Shown here piece by piece: positions 8,213 to 16,861 of a stretch of DNA of 23,460 nt. A program made the position numbers and the translations under genes. Where the stretch lies: contig WHUX01000483.1 of NCBI GenBank assembly GCA_015179025.1, positions 1 through 23,460 on the forward strand, given 5' to 3'. The first letter of the stretch is position 1. Every line of letters begins with the position of its first letter. The stretch is from Terfezia claveryi (Eukaryota; Ascomycota; Pezizomycetes; Pezizales; Pezizaceae). Under the pieces are notes generated by a model, which saw only the letters and a program-made list of their open reading frames with translations, was not told the origin of the DNA and did no database searches.

Positions 8213-8328
8213 TAGGAAGGGGAACTTAGAAATATGATATATCGCATTAAAAACTTCAGAAGGAGAATTGTAGGAAGGGAAACTTAGGAACGTGATGTGT
8301 TGGATTGAAAACATCACAAAGACAATAG
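8213..8328. repeat. Imperfect tandem duplication, about 58 bp
   Basis: Two units begin AGGAAGGG at 8213 and 8271. They share the order AACTTAG, TGAT, ATT, AAAAC and TCA. A weaker third copy (ATGTTGGATTGGAAACTTAG) occurs near 8559. The surrounding 8212-8746 has no recognisable gene. Open frames on both strands there have no supporting motif. Confidence 0.6.
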
Positions 8329-8746
8329 GGAGAAGTTCAAGCCAGGAAGACGCAGGATGGGAGATGTAACTTTAAAGAGCAGATTGTATACATATTGAGT
8401 TGGGATAGTGAGATATATGAGTGACAACAAGAAAAGAAGGAAAATAGGTTGTGTGAATGCAAGAGAATGCAAAGGGTGAACGCATGCTTGCAAAGTCAAG
8501 AGACAGGAGTAGGAGTAGAAGAGAAGTGAGGCTGAAGCAGAATGTGGGGAACACACAATGTTGGATTGGAAACTTAGCAAAGTGGATAACGCTGGGATGT
8601 TATGGGGAAAGAAGTATACATAGATACTATAGTAGAAATAGTGTACAGGTAACATGGTGGTTTAGGGAGTTGGAAGCACTAGAGGTATACTAGGAAGGAA
8701 ACCCAAAACACTAGTATATCATAAGGCTTAGTTCTGCAATAGAGCA

Positions 8747-8769
8747 CTAGGTGCACCTGGTACACCTAG
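8747..8769. repeat. Short inverted repeat CTAGGTG/CACCTAG
   Basis: CTAGGTG at 8747-8753 is repeated inverted as CACCTAG at 8763-8769, and a 10-bp palindrome AGGTGCACCT lies within it. It sits close to the downstream end of the decayed pogo-like remnant. It could be a relic of a transposon end, but nothing else supports that. Confidence 0.4.
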
Positions 8770-8804
8770 CGCAAATAAACTCATTGTTGATATTATTGAT
8801 AATT

Positions 8805-9244
8805 GTAAGGTTACTCATCTTCAACTGCTTCTTATCCATCTAGCTACTAAATTTTATAACAAGATCAGGGTACTTATTGTGGAAGTGTGTAATCTAGTTC
8901 TTTCCTACTTGATTGTCTTTATCCTATTCCTTAGATTTTATCAAAGCAACAGCCTCTTTAATATACTAAATTCGAGGTGGAAATCCCCACTTCTCTAAAT
9001 GATATATCTAATACATAATAACTTTCTCTTCTATAGGTATGAGAAGTTATTGAGCTACATATGTTAGAATATACATAGTACTACTAGTGAGCTGTTTGCA
9101 TAGAGTTGTTAAAGATATATCATATACCTCAGCTATGTGTCTAAGATTTGGAAAATTACCTGCTTATACAGCTTTAATTGATTGCTATAGCCAGACCTCT
9201 TTCTGCTGTTTTTTTAGCAATGTTTACTTCTTAATTCTCGGCAT
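8805..9244 (-). pseudogene. Pogo/Fot1-like transposase remnant (N-terminal DNA-binding part)
   Basis: Read on the minus strand, the translation shows the DNA-binding region of a Tc1/mariner superfamily pogo transposase. It has a segment like NLRHIAEVYDISLTTL (Psq-type helix-turn-helix). It then has WGFPPRI, EAVALIKSK and a VGKN(stop)ITHF...P-L pattern, where family members have GKNWVTRF..RHP.L (CENPB-type helix-turn-helix). A possible ATG lies at 9244. The frame is interrupted by several stops, one at the conserved Trp of GKNW and others at Gln-type positions, plus at least one frameshift near the start. The DDE catalytic domain is not present downstream, so the copy is truncated as well as mutated. 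Confidence 0.6.
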
Positions 9245-9605
9245 TTTCTAGGCTTCTCTAATAGCTAGTTAGTTTTCAATCCCTACTCTAATAATACCAC
9301 TTTTAGAATATCTAAAATATTGGGTTTATTTTTCTCACCTATGTTACCAAGTAGAAAGTATAAATAGGATAGCCTTAGTAGCTTGTAAATATACTTTTGA
9401 GATTCAAGGAATCAGTAATAGCTTTCCTCATGGGATTTAGTTATTAGGTTGTTGTTTTATCAACCTATAATTACCCTACTATATATCTCTATTACTTGCA
9501 TTGGGGCTACACTATATTCTTATGATGAGCTATATCTCTATAATGTATAGTATATATAGTAGCTAAGACTGACAATGAGATAAGCTTTCCAAGATAGAGA
9601 ACTTT
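9245..9605. other. No recognisable gene
   Basis: AT-rich sequence between the pogo-like remnant and the LTR-like hairpin block. I could not recognise coding remains, strong repeats or structure in it. Confidence 0.4.
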
Positions 9606-9760
9606 TAATAGTCATACCAGAAAGTAGCATGACTCTCAAATAAGAACCAAGATAATGCTAGGTAACAATAATTGCAATTTTTCTATTACCTGCAATTGCA
9701 AGTAATATATAGAAACAATAATGAGAGTCGGACAGATTCCCTGTCCAACTCTCAAAAAAG
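9606..9760. repeat. LTR-like hairpins resembling the chromovirus U3 units
   Basis: GAGAGTCGGACAG at 9723-9735 is followed by an inverted partner CTGTCCAACTCTC (one mismatch). Earlier, GACTCTCAAATA appears near 9631, and ATGACTCTCAAAA occurs again near 10039. The chromovirus U3 carries GAGAGTCGGAC ... GACTCTCA in its repeat units, so this may be a degraded LTR of a related family. A near-perfect 20-bp palindrome around CAATTG lies at 9686-9705. No element boundaries could be defined. Confidence 0.4.
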
Positions 9761-9839
9761 GGCCAAAAAGAGACAGTTGTTATACTAGCTTTCCTTCTAG
9801 GCAGGAGCTTCAGCAATAAGGAGGTATCGACATATCAAT

Positions 9840-10002
9840 AAACAAAATTATCAAAACAATTTCAATAACAATAACAATAATAAGAGAATAAAAACAAAAA
9901 CAAGAATAAGAACAAGAACAAGAATAAGAACAACAACAAAAACAAGAACAAGAATAAGAACAAGAACAAAAACAAGAATAAGAATAAGAACCCCAACTCT
10001 AA
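9840..10002. repeat. Low-complexity (AAYAAR)n tract
   Basis: A purine-rich run of mixed AACAAG, AATAAG and AACAAA units. The Leu/Val/Ile-only open frame on the opposite strand is a by-product of this repeat. Confidence 0.85.
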
Positions 10003-10479
10003 ATAATAATAAGGATAAAAGTTGGATAGATCTCACTATATGACTCTCAAAAGGCATGATATTATTCAACTGAGTAAGACTTTCTTGAATATTATTAGTA
10101 GAATAGAGTGACCAGATCCTATGTATTCTCTAGGTTATCTATGGGTTGCTAAGTGGCTTCTTTATTCTCCAGCTATTTTACATTATATTTGACCTATCTA
10201 TAATGTCTCTTGGAGTCTAGTACCTCCTCAACCTCCTACTTCTCTTTACCTGCAATTACTATGGGAGAAGGTGGAAGATGCCTTTACCTTAGAAGGCGAT
10301 TGTTTATAGCTGGTTCAATCTCTGAGATATGGATAATAGGATGGTACTTGATATCTTTAGGAAACCTTAATTGGTAAGTATGAGTGCTTAGTGTGCACTA
10401 TGGGGTAAATCAGTCCAAGTTTCTTACTCTGACAACTTGTTTGGCTATCGACTCGTAACTCGCCTCAGACTACTTCACC
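10003..10479. other. No recognisable gene
   Basis: AT-rich sequence between the low-complexity tract and the foldback structure. No coding remnant was recognised. The outermost part (from about 10440) contains ACTCGCC sequence related to the GGCGAG-rich block beyond the right arm at 13098-13150. The inverted repeat may therefore extend weakly outward. Confidence 0.35.
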
Positions 10480-11485
10480 GATTAATCAGTGATCTATAGA
10501 TCACTCGTCAAGATTCAAGGCTAGCCTGCTTTATACTGGGGCCTCTGCCCCAGGCACAGTATATACTACGGCACCTTAGGTATATGGTTGCATATGCACT
10601 AGTGGGACCTTGGGTTTCTATGAAGAGAAGCATCTTTACCCTCCCTACAACTGAGGCCAGCACGTGGAATGAAGTGAATCAATAATCTAGGATGTATGTA
10701 TGCATAAGTATAATAAATGTCTATAGTATTTCTAAATGTTTATGTACATGGGAGCTAATGCTACAAGACAGAAATATAATTAAACAGACCTGTCCAACTT
10801 TACTATGTACTTAGAGAACTCGAGGCTAAGAGCCTGGCCTTTATGTTGGTCTGTGAATGAAAGTGGTGGGAGTATAGCTTAGATTAAGCTAGTGCAGAGG
10901 AGGCATGGCAAGCTGGATGGCGGAGGCAGGCATAGCAAGCTGGACAACGGAGGCATAGCAAGCTAAATAGCAGAGGTATAGCAAGCTAGACGATGAAGGG
11001 ATAGCAAGCTGGACGATGGAGGCATGGTAAGCTAGAAGGCCGAAGCATGATAAGCTGGATGACAGAGGTATGGCAAGCTGGACGGTGGAGAGAAGGCAAT
11101 GCTCTCACTCAGATTGCAGGCAGTTCATAACTTGTGTTATTGATGAAAATTCCAGATGCTGGAGATGGAGAGCTCACTTGAAAGTTGTACCTTGTATGCT
11201 AGCGGTAGCTGCTGTATAGACTGTAATTTGGGGTGGCAGGCAAGGAGTTTAGGAGGGCACTAGTTGACACAACAGGTATAATCAATCTTACTTAGCAGCT
11301 GGCTCAAGTATGCCAGCCTAGAACTGGCAATATGCTAACGTTGTGCTATACCTGTGCAGGCAACAGTCTCATTTGACTGAACAATAAACAATACCTATAT
11401 CTTTGCATAGTTGAAATGTTGCAGCCATAACATATACCTTTGTCGATATATTGGCCACCTGATATATATATGGAATTTATGTCTT
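10480..11485 (+). repeat. Left arm of the inverted repeat
   Basis: This arm runs from the ATTAATC..GTGATCTA region to GGAATTTATGTCT, just before the loop repeats. Apart from the minisatellite it aligns with the right arm over its whole length, with scattered substitutions and small indels, most of them transitions by eye. Confidence 0.75.
10894..11094 (+). repeat. 23-bp minisatellite in left arm, about 8-9 units
   Basis: The unit reads approximately GGCATGGCAAGCTGGATGG plus four bases. The units vary mainly at the GATGG/GACGA part. The same array lies inverted in the right arm with many more copies. Confidence 0.85.
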
Positions 11486-11487
11486 GA

Positions 11488-11703
11488 TGGCCTATATATT
11501 TGCTTGGAAATTCATGCCTTCACTGGCTATATATTTGCTTGGGAATTTATGCCTTCGCTGGCTATATATTTGCTTGGGAATTCATACCTTCACTAGCTAT
11601 ACATATGCTTGAGAATTCATGCCTTTGCTGGCTATATATTTACTTTGGAATTCATACCTTCACCGCCTATATACATAAATGCATGGAATTCATGCCTTCA
11701 AGG
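11488..11703 (+). repeat. Six 35-bp tandem repeats in the loop
   Basis: Units are built on TGGCTATATATTTGCTTGG followed by GAATTCATGCCTTCAC, with later copies more diverged. The inner arm ends (GGAATTTATGTCT and its inverse) resemble the second half of the unit, so the loop array probably grew from the arm end. Open frames here are repeat artefacts. Confidence 0.85.
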
Positions 11704-11747
11704 CTTAGATATATGCTAGGACATCATATATATATATAGGGCGCAAA

Positions 11748-13065
11748 GACATAAATTCCATATATATATTAGGTGGCCAATATATTGACAAGGACATATA
11801 TTATGGCTGCAACATCTTAACCATGCAAAGATGTAGGTATTGTTCATTGTTCAGCCGAATGAGACTGTTGCCTACACAGGTATAGCACAACATTAGTATA
11901 TTTCCAGTCTAGGCTGGCATACTTGAGCCAGTGCTAAGTGGGGTTGATCATACTATTGCATCGACTAGCGCCCCCCTAAACTCCCTGCCTGCTACCCTAA
12001 ATTATAGTCTATACAGCAGCTACTGCTAGCATACGAGGTACAACTTTCAAGTGAGCTCTCCATCCCCAGCATCTGGAATTTTTATCAATAACACAAGTTA
12101 TGAACTGTCTGCAATCTGAGTGAGAGCATTGCCTTCTCTCCACCGTCCAGCTTGCCATACCTCTGTCATCCAGCTTGCCATGCTCCGCCTTCTAGCTTAC
12201 CATGCCTCCATCGTCCAGCTTGCTATCCCTCCATCGTCCAGCTTCCCATGCCTCTGCCATCCAGCTTGCCATGCCTCCGCCATCCAGCTTGCCATGTCTC
12301 CATCATCTAGCTTCCTTCCCTCCACCGTCCCCTTTGCCATATCTCTGCCGTCCAGCTTACCATGCCTCTGCCGTCCAGCTTGCTATCCCTCCTTCATCCA
12401 GCTTGCCTTACCTCTATTATCCAGCTTGCCATGCCTCCACTGTCCTGCTTGCTATGCCTCTATCATCCAGCTTGCCTTACCTCCATCGTCTAGCTTGCCA
12501 TGCCTCTGCCATCCAGCTTGCCATGCCTCCGTCGTCCAGCTTGCTTTACTTCTATCATCTTGCTTGCCATGCCTCTATCATCCAGCTTGCCATGCCTGCC
12601 TCTGCCATCTAGCTTGCCATGCCTCCACCATCCCCTTTGCCATATCTCTACACCAGCCTAGTCTACACTGTACTCCTACCACTTTCATTCACAAACCAAC
12701 ATAGGGGCCAGGCTCTTGGCCTCGAGTTCACTAGGCACATGGCAAGGACAGGTCCATTTAATTATATTTCTATCTCTTGTAGCATTAGCTCCCATGTACA
12801 TAAACATTTAGAAATACTATAGACATTTATTATACTTATGTGTGTATGCATCCTAGATTATTGGTTCACTTCATTCCACGTAGCTGGCCTCAGTTGTAGG
12901 GAGGGTAAAGACGTTTTTCTTCATAGAAACCCAAGGTCCTACCTATACACGTTCAACCATATACCTAAGGCACCGTGGCATATACTATGTCTGGGGCAGA
13001 GGCCCAGTATAAAGCAGGCTAGCCTTGAATCTTGGCGAGTAATCTGTAGATCACCAATTAATCAT
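11748..13065 (-). repeat. Right arm of the inverted repeat
   Basis: The arm is the inverse of 10480-11485, starting at GACATAAATTCCATATATATA after the loop. It is about 310 bp longer, which is accounted for by roughly 14 extra 23-bp minisatellite units. Confidence 0.75.
12137..12650 (-). repeat. 23-bp minisatellite in right arm, about 22 units
   Basis: On the plus strand the unit reads approximately CCATCCAGCTTGCCATGCC plus four bases. Because 23 is not a multiple of three, two overlapping frames stay open and give repetitive Pro/Ser/Leu/Cys peptides of up to 194 residues. These are not considered genes. Confidence 0.88.
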
Positions 13066-13097
13066 AAGTCGAGTTGAGGTTGTAAAAAGCTCACTTG

Positions 13098-13150
13098 GCG
13101 AGTTGTGAAGAAGATGAAAACTTGCTCGCCGAGGCGAGTCTTGGCGAGCG
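13098..13150. repeat. GGCGAG-rich block with CTCGCCGAGGCGAG hairpin
   Basis: GGCGAG or its complement occurs four times in about 50 bp. CTCGCC and GGCGAG at 13125-13138 form a 6-bp stem with a 2-nt loop. The block lies directly outside the right arm, and ACTCGCC also lies just outside the left arm near 10458. Confidence 0.5.
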
Positions 13151-13170
13151 AGGTGAGTTTTACTCACCCC

Positions 13171-13869
13171 ATTGGTCACCAACACTTCAAATGGGCCCAG
13201 GAACTTATGATCAAGCTTGCGTAAAGGTTATTCTATATGAAAGTATCGACAGAAAAGCCATACCTTGTCTCCTACCTGGTATCTTAGGGCTGGCAACCTG
13301 GATCCATTTGCATATTTTACCTGTTGAGCTTGAGCATAAGCTAGCTTAGCCCTTAGAGTAGTATAGAGTCCTATGATCTCTGATATGAATACCTTGGCCA
13401 GAAGGTTCTTGGGCCTTTGTAGGGGTACTAGGGATTCTACAGATTGAGGATGCTAGCCATAATTGGCTAAGAAGAAGGAGGTCTTCAATAACTGTGAGAA
13501 CTAATTATTGGTACCAAATTCGCAAGTTGCCAATAATGAGACTCAGTTGTTCTGCTAATAATTAACGTATGTTCACAGGTACTATTCTATAATAGCACTT
13601 ATCCTCTTCAATTAGCCATCTGTCTAAGGGTGGTAAGCTATTGACAGATATACTTTAATTCCCTGGAGCTTACAGTACACTTCCTAGAAATCCGAGTTGA
13701 ACTGAGGGCCATGATCAGACACAATCGATTCAAGGAGGCCATGATACTTAAACATATTATTAAGGTAGAGGTTGGCTAGCTCTGGAGCAGAGCAGGTGTC
13801 CCGGTAAGGTATAACATATTAAAGTGGATAGATTAAAGTAGTGGTACAGCATAAAGGTAGCGTGGTAAC
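13171..13869 (-). pseudogene. Mutated Ty3/gypsy integrase remnant
   Basis: One minus-strand frame from about 13869 to 13171 reads as the core and C-terminal part of a gypsy integrase. It shows IPYRDT, KYHGLLESIVSDHGPQF (the second catalytic Asp), AYHP(stop)TDG(stop), AIIE(stop)YL(stop)TYVNY, and a GPY/F-type region with RYQVGDKVWL and KLDHKFLGPFEV. At least seven stops fall exactly where the family has Gln, Arg or Trp. The catalytic Glu after TDG-Q-T is Lys here. SDHG for SDRG is likewise a C-to-T-type change. It belongs to a different lineage from the intact element and is non-functional. The right side fades into AT-rich DNA at about 13870. Confidence 0.8.
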
Positions 13870-14281
13870 TAGTGGAGGATTTACTAAGAGCTAGAGTCAT
13901 AGGAGAGTAAGTATAATATATAGATAAGTACAAGTACAGTGTGAGTTGCTTGATTTACTATCTAAAGAGAGGGTAAACACCAGCCATAAATATATAAATA
14001 TAGTATACAAATAGAATGTATAATAATCTAACTTAAAGAGGAAGTAACATAGAGGAATCCATAAGTAGAAAGGTTGTATGTATATAATATTCATATAAGA
14101 CAGTATAAGAATAAATAAGCATAGATATATAAACATATAAGTATAATAGTATAGAGTAAGCTATATATAAAACATAATATAGATACTTATAATAGAACTA
14201 GATAGAAGAAGATATCATAATAGAGAAATATATAATAATATAGTAGGGAGATATATGTCAAAATAGAAAGAAATAATGATT
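13870..14281. other. AT-rich, no recognisable gene
   Basis: Very AT-rich DNA between two minus-strand retroelement remnants, possibly the remains of either. No motif could be placed. Confidence 0.4.
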
Positions 14282-14945
14282 TTAAAGAGTACAAAATATA
14301 TACCACAATACTCTTTCTAATTCTGTAAGCCCAAGACTATTAGTATAATAGTAATGAAGTACAGAAAGGAAACTTTTAGTTATTAGATTAGTATAGTTTT
14401 TATTGGTAGAGACATAACTAAGGGTAAATATCTTAAGAATTAGTTGTTTTCTTATAAGGTGATAAACAATATTGATGTACTTTGTTTGAGAATTGTTAAT
14501 AAGGATTTCTGAAATATTGATAAAGGTAGTATTATCTGCATAAAGATAAATAGGTATAGAGTATCTAAGTTGAAAGAATGTATATATGTACCAAAGTGCC
14601 TGATAAGTAGTAGTTGAGAGTACCATGTATTTGGATTCAGTTGTAGAGGCAGAGACAGAATTCTGTTTCTTTGACAACTAAAATATAGCATAACTATTAA
14701 AAAAAAGATATAACCAGTAATAAATTAATAGGTATTATAACAAGTAGTATAATTAGCATCAGAATAACTAACAAGTAATAGAGAAGATGAAGAAAAAGAC
14801 TATTAATAAGTAAGAGAAAGATTATGAGTTCCAACAAGATAACAGAAAACCTTTTTAATAGTTGTATAATAATATTTAAGAGGATGAGAAAAGAAGTATG
14901 AAAGAAATAAGACAAAGAAAGCAAGATTAGGACTATCAGCAAAAA
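14282..14945 (-). pseudogene. Ty1/copia RT-RNase H remnant
   Basis: On the minus strand, about 14945-14803 encodes SPNLAFFVLFLSYFFSHP followed by a KKVFCYLVGTHNLSLTY segment, the end of copia reverse transcriptase. About 14765-14697 has YSDANY followed by GYIFF, the start of RNase H. The frame from 14677 carries SKKQNSVSASTTESKY, YLYADN and an HLIRK..L..LSYVST segment, the rest of RNase H, and stops at 14282. One frameshift and several stops separate the pieces. Composition is strongly AT-shifted. The upstream RT is missing because the sequence changes abruptly at 14945 to the hairpin/T-run motif. Confidence 0.8.
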
Positions 14946-14980
14946 AAAGGTTTGCATCAGGTACTTCGGAAGGACCTGAT
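14935..14980 (-). repeat. Dispersed hairpin/T-run/GCTGAT motif, copy 2
   Basis: Minus-strand order: an almost perfect 25-bp palindrome (14980-14956, ATCAGGT and CTTC paired with GAAG and ACCTGAT), then GCAAACC, eight T, and GCTGAT ending at 14935. The motif abuts copia-coding sequence, so the end of the inserted repeat is probably GCTGAT. Confidence 0.6.
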
Positions 14981-15012
14981 ACCCTATTACAATTCAGAAG
15001 CCAACTATAGCT

Positions 15013-15140
15013 ATACACTCCATCTAGTTTATAATACTTTCCCTACGCAACTAATTTTAATCCATATATCCTGATGTATACCTATCTTATAATACTTACA
15101 CTATACAACTAATTTGAATCTATATTTTTTGACACACACC
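15013..15140. repeat. Tandem duplication, about 64 bp
   Basis: Two imperfect copies share TATAATACTT, CAACTAATTT, AATC and ATAT in order. A weaker third beginning may follow. The rest of 14981-15370 is AT-rich with no recognisable gene. Confidence 0.55.
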
Positions 15141-15374
15141 TATTATATCATACGTTATATGAATTATTGTTCTTCCTGTATGCAAGCAAAATCTCACTCT
15201 AAGTTAAGTTTACCATCTAATGCAAATAGGTGGCTAGTATAGGCGCGACCTTATGATCATTCTTAATACCTGCATTCTAGGCATTTCTAAAAATGTAATT
15301 AATTATGATAATATCTCTAAAACTAGCTAGCTAAACACCAAAATTACTGCCCAAATCCATGCCATATCACCATG

Positions 15375-15860
15375 CAAATAAGAATCTACCATGTAAATCG
15401 ACCTAGAAATCAGCATACAAATCAGCCTGAAATCCACCGAGCAATTTGATATAGAAATCAGTATGCAAATGAGCTTGAAATCCACTATGCAAATCGACCT
15501 AGAAATCAGCGTGCAAATCCACCATACAAATCAATCTAGAAATCAGCATGCAAATTAGCCTAGAATCCACTGAGTAATTCAACCTAGTAATCAGCCTGCA
15601 AATCAGCCTGGAATCCACCGAGCAATTTAACCTAGATATCAGTGTGCAAGTGAGTCTGGAATCCACTATGCAAATTGACCTAAAAATCAGCGTACAAATG
15701 AGCCAGGAATTCACCTTGCAAATCGACCTGGAAATCAATATGCAAAGGAATCTACTGGCAAATCGACCTAGAAATCAGTGTGCACATGAGCCTGGAATTG
15801 AGCGAGCAAATTAGTTTAGAAATCACCACGAGCAAACTAGCCTCAATATATGCATGCAAC
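15375..15860. repeat. 48-bp dimeric (higher-order) minisatellite
   Basis: Two alternating 24-bp monomers repeat, approximately GCAAATCGACCTAGAAATCA plus four bases and GCAAATGAGCCTGGAATCCA plus four. This gives a 48-bp period for about ten dimers, with some disrupted copies. An open frame on the minus strand (15738-15499) shows a 16-residue period and is a repeat artefact. Confidence 0.8.
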
Positions 15861-16167
15861 TGAGCCTTCAATACATATCAATAACTACATCAGTCTCGAT
15901 GTCCATATCTACATATGCCAATAAATCAGCATCGAAACAAGCTCCCTATTATAGTGCAAATAAGTATACAAATTAGTACATACACTATGGGTGGCCTTGG
16001 GAAGGAATCACAGGAAAAAAACTCTAAGTTCTAGGCAGCCACACTTTTGAAGTAGGGAATTTGCTAGTCTGGCTTGGGGATCTCCCAACCCAGCTTGCAT
16101 GTCTTAGGACCTGCTCCATGTGCTGTTGCGAATGTATGAATAGCAGGAGACGCAGCCTTTCTGACAC

Positions 16168-16220
16168 ATCAGCAAAAAAAATATTCGTGTCATGTGTCTT
16201 CCTGTGTGTCTGACGCACAG
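16168..16220 (-). repeat. Dispersed hairpin/T-run/GCTGAT motif, copy 3
   Basis: The plus strand reads ATCAGC, eight A, then TATTCG and a GTCA...TGAC inverted repeat. Read on the minus strand this is the same order as the copies at 379-425 and 14980-14935. The inverted repeat is weaker here. Nearby GACGCACAGGACGCA is identical to sequence at about 343-357. Confidence 0.55.
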
Positions 16221-16397
16221 GACGCATGGGACAGGAACTTACAATCAGGACGCCAACCATTCGGTGGGCTAGCGTCGGGACGCACTCAGATGGTGGTCCC
16301 ACGCCTGGGACGCTGGACTTACCCTTGGCAAGTACGCTTGCACCCTGGACGTAAGGCTTATCTTTGGCGGGTGCCCCTTGTGTCTCAGACGTAAGGC
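16211..16397. repeat. GACGC-rich degenerate repeat block
   Basis: Degenerate units of roughly 35-40 bp each carry GGGACGC, GGACGTAAGGCT or CAGACGTAAGGCT. A similar run of GACGC and CGTCC sequence follows motif copy 1 at 330-400. The open frames across the block on both strands are low-complexity and are not called as genes. The flanking 15861-16160 shows no recognisable gene. Confidence 0.5.
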
Positions 16398-16400
16398 TAA

Positions 16401-16670
16401 TGCAACGTTCCTCCTAACGCATTTGGTCTGTGGACTCACGTCCTTGAAGTATTTGTCGATTGTACGTGCATCACCGATGGCATTCCGAATTGGAGCAGCA
16501 TCTATGACACTGTCGCACTCACTACTTTCGTCCCCAACGAAGTAAGTTTATTGACTACTCTTCCTCAACGTTTGCGCAAATGGGTGCTCTTCCTCAACTT
16601 TGGCCTGCTCCGATCTGATGTCTACAACGTGGGCTCCCTGATATTGTATGTCGGCAATGCAAGTGGGTGA
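16401..16670 (+). other. Open frame without ATG, possible gene fragment
   Basis: From the TAA at 16398 to a TGA at 16668 there are 89 open codons with a normal-looking amino-acid mix (for example ITDGIPNWSSIYDTVALTTF, then LPQRLRKWVLFLNFGLLRSD). No ATG begins it, and a GTAAGT lies at 16540. It could be an internal exon of a lost gene. No family was recognised. Confidence 0.25.
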
Positions 16671-16740
16671 ACCCTGGATCTATTTTACTTGATATTGGAA
16701 TTATTTCATATTTGAATTCTAGCTTGCTAATCCATGCCTA

Positions 16741-16805
16741 AAAAAAATCATATTTATTGAAAAAAAAATTCACCAAATAAAAAAATATAGCCAAAAAAAA
16801 TAGCA
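16741..16805. repeat. A-rich low-complexity tract
   Basis: Several runs of seven to nine A separated by short AT-rich sequence. It lies about 60 bp beyond the stop codon of gene B, so for that gene it is a T-rich downstream tract. Confidence 0.7.
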
Positions 16806-16861
16806 AAAGACATAATAAGCCCTAGCACTGCTACCTCATAACTTCCATTATATTCTTCCAT

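Larger units (their letters stand above)
10480..13065. mobile_element. Foldback-like 2.6-kb inverted repeat
   Basis: About 1.0 kb on the left (10480-11485) is the diverged reverse complement of about 1.3 kb on the right (11748-13065). Matching landmarks are GATTCAAGGCTAGCCTGCTTT near 10512 and its complement near 13030, the GTACATGGGAGCTAATGCTA stretch near 10744, and the TTGCAGGCAGTTCATAACTT-like segment near 11114. Each arm carries a 23-bp minisatellite, and the arms surround a loop of 35-bp tandem repeats. Long terminal inverted repeats made of tandem subrepeats are the hallmark of foldback elements. Two opposite insertions of one repeat are an alternative. No coding gene was recognised, and no target duplication was found. 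Any transcript across it would fold into long double-stranded RNA. Confidence 0.75.

Noticed and set aside
8314..8655. 113-codon minus-strand open frame
   Set aside because: Leu/Ser/Tyr/Phe-rich composition from a purine-rich plus strand, with no motif and a flanking tandem duplication.
9851..10069. 72-codon minus-strand frame resembling a membrane protein
   Set aside because: It is the translation of an (AAYAAR)n low-complexity tract. The Leu/Val/Ile run is not a real transmembrane segment.
12120..12704. 194- and 136-codon repetitive open frames
   Set aside because: They are generated by the 23-bp minisatellite in two frames, and the inverted copy in the left arm has no counterpart frame.
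15499..15738. 79-codon minus-strand frame with 16-residue period
   Set aside because: The 48-bp repeat is a multiple of three, so the frame stays open by arithmetic alone.
15375..15860. Possible CRISPR array
   Set aside because: Repeats are contiguous degenerate monomers with no unique spacers, and the setting is eukaryotic. It is a minisatellite.
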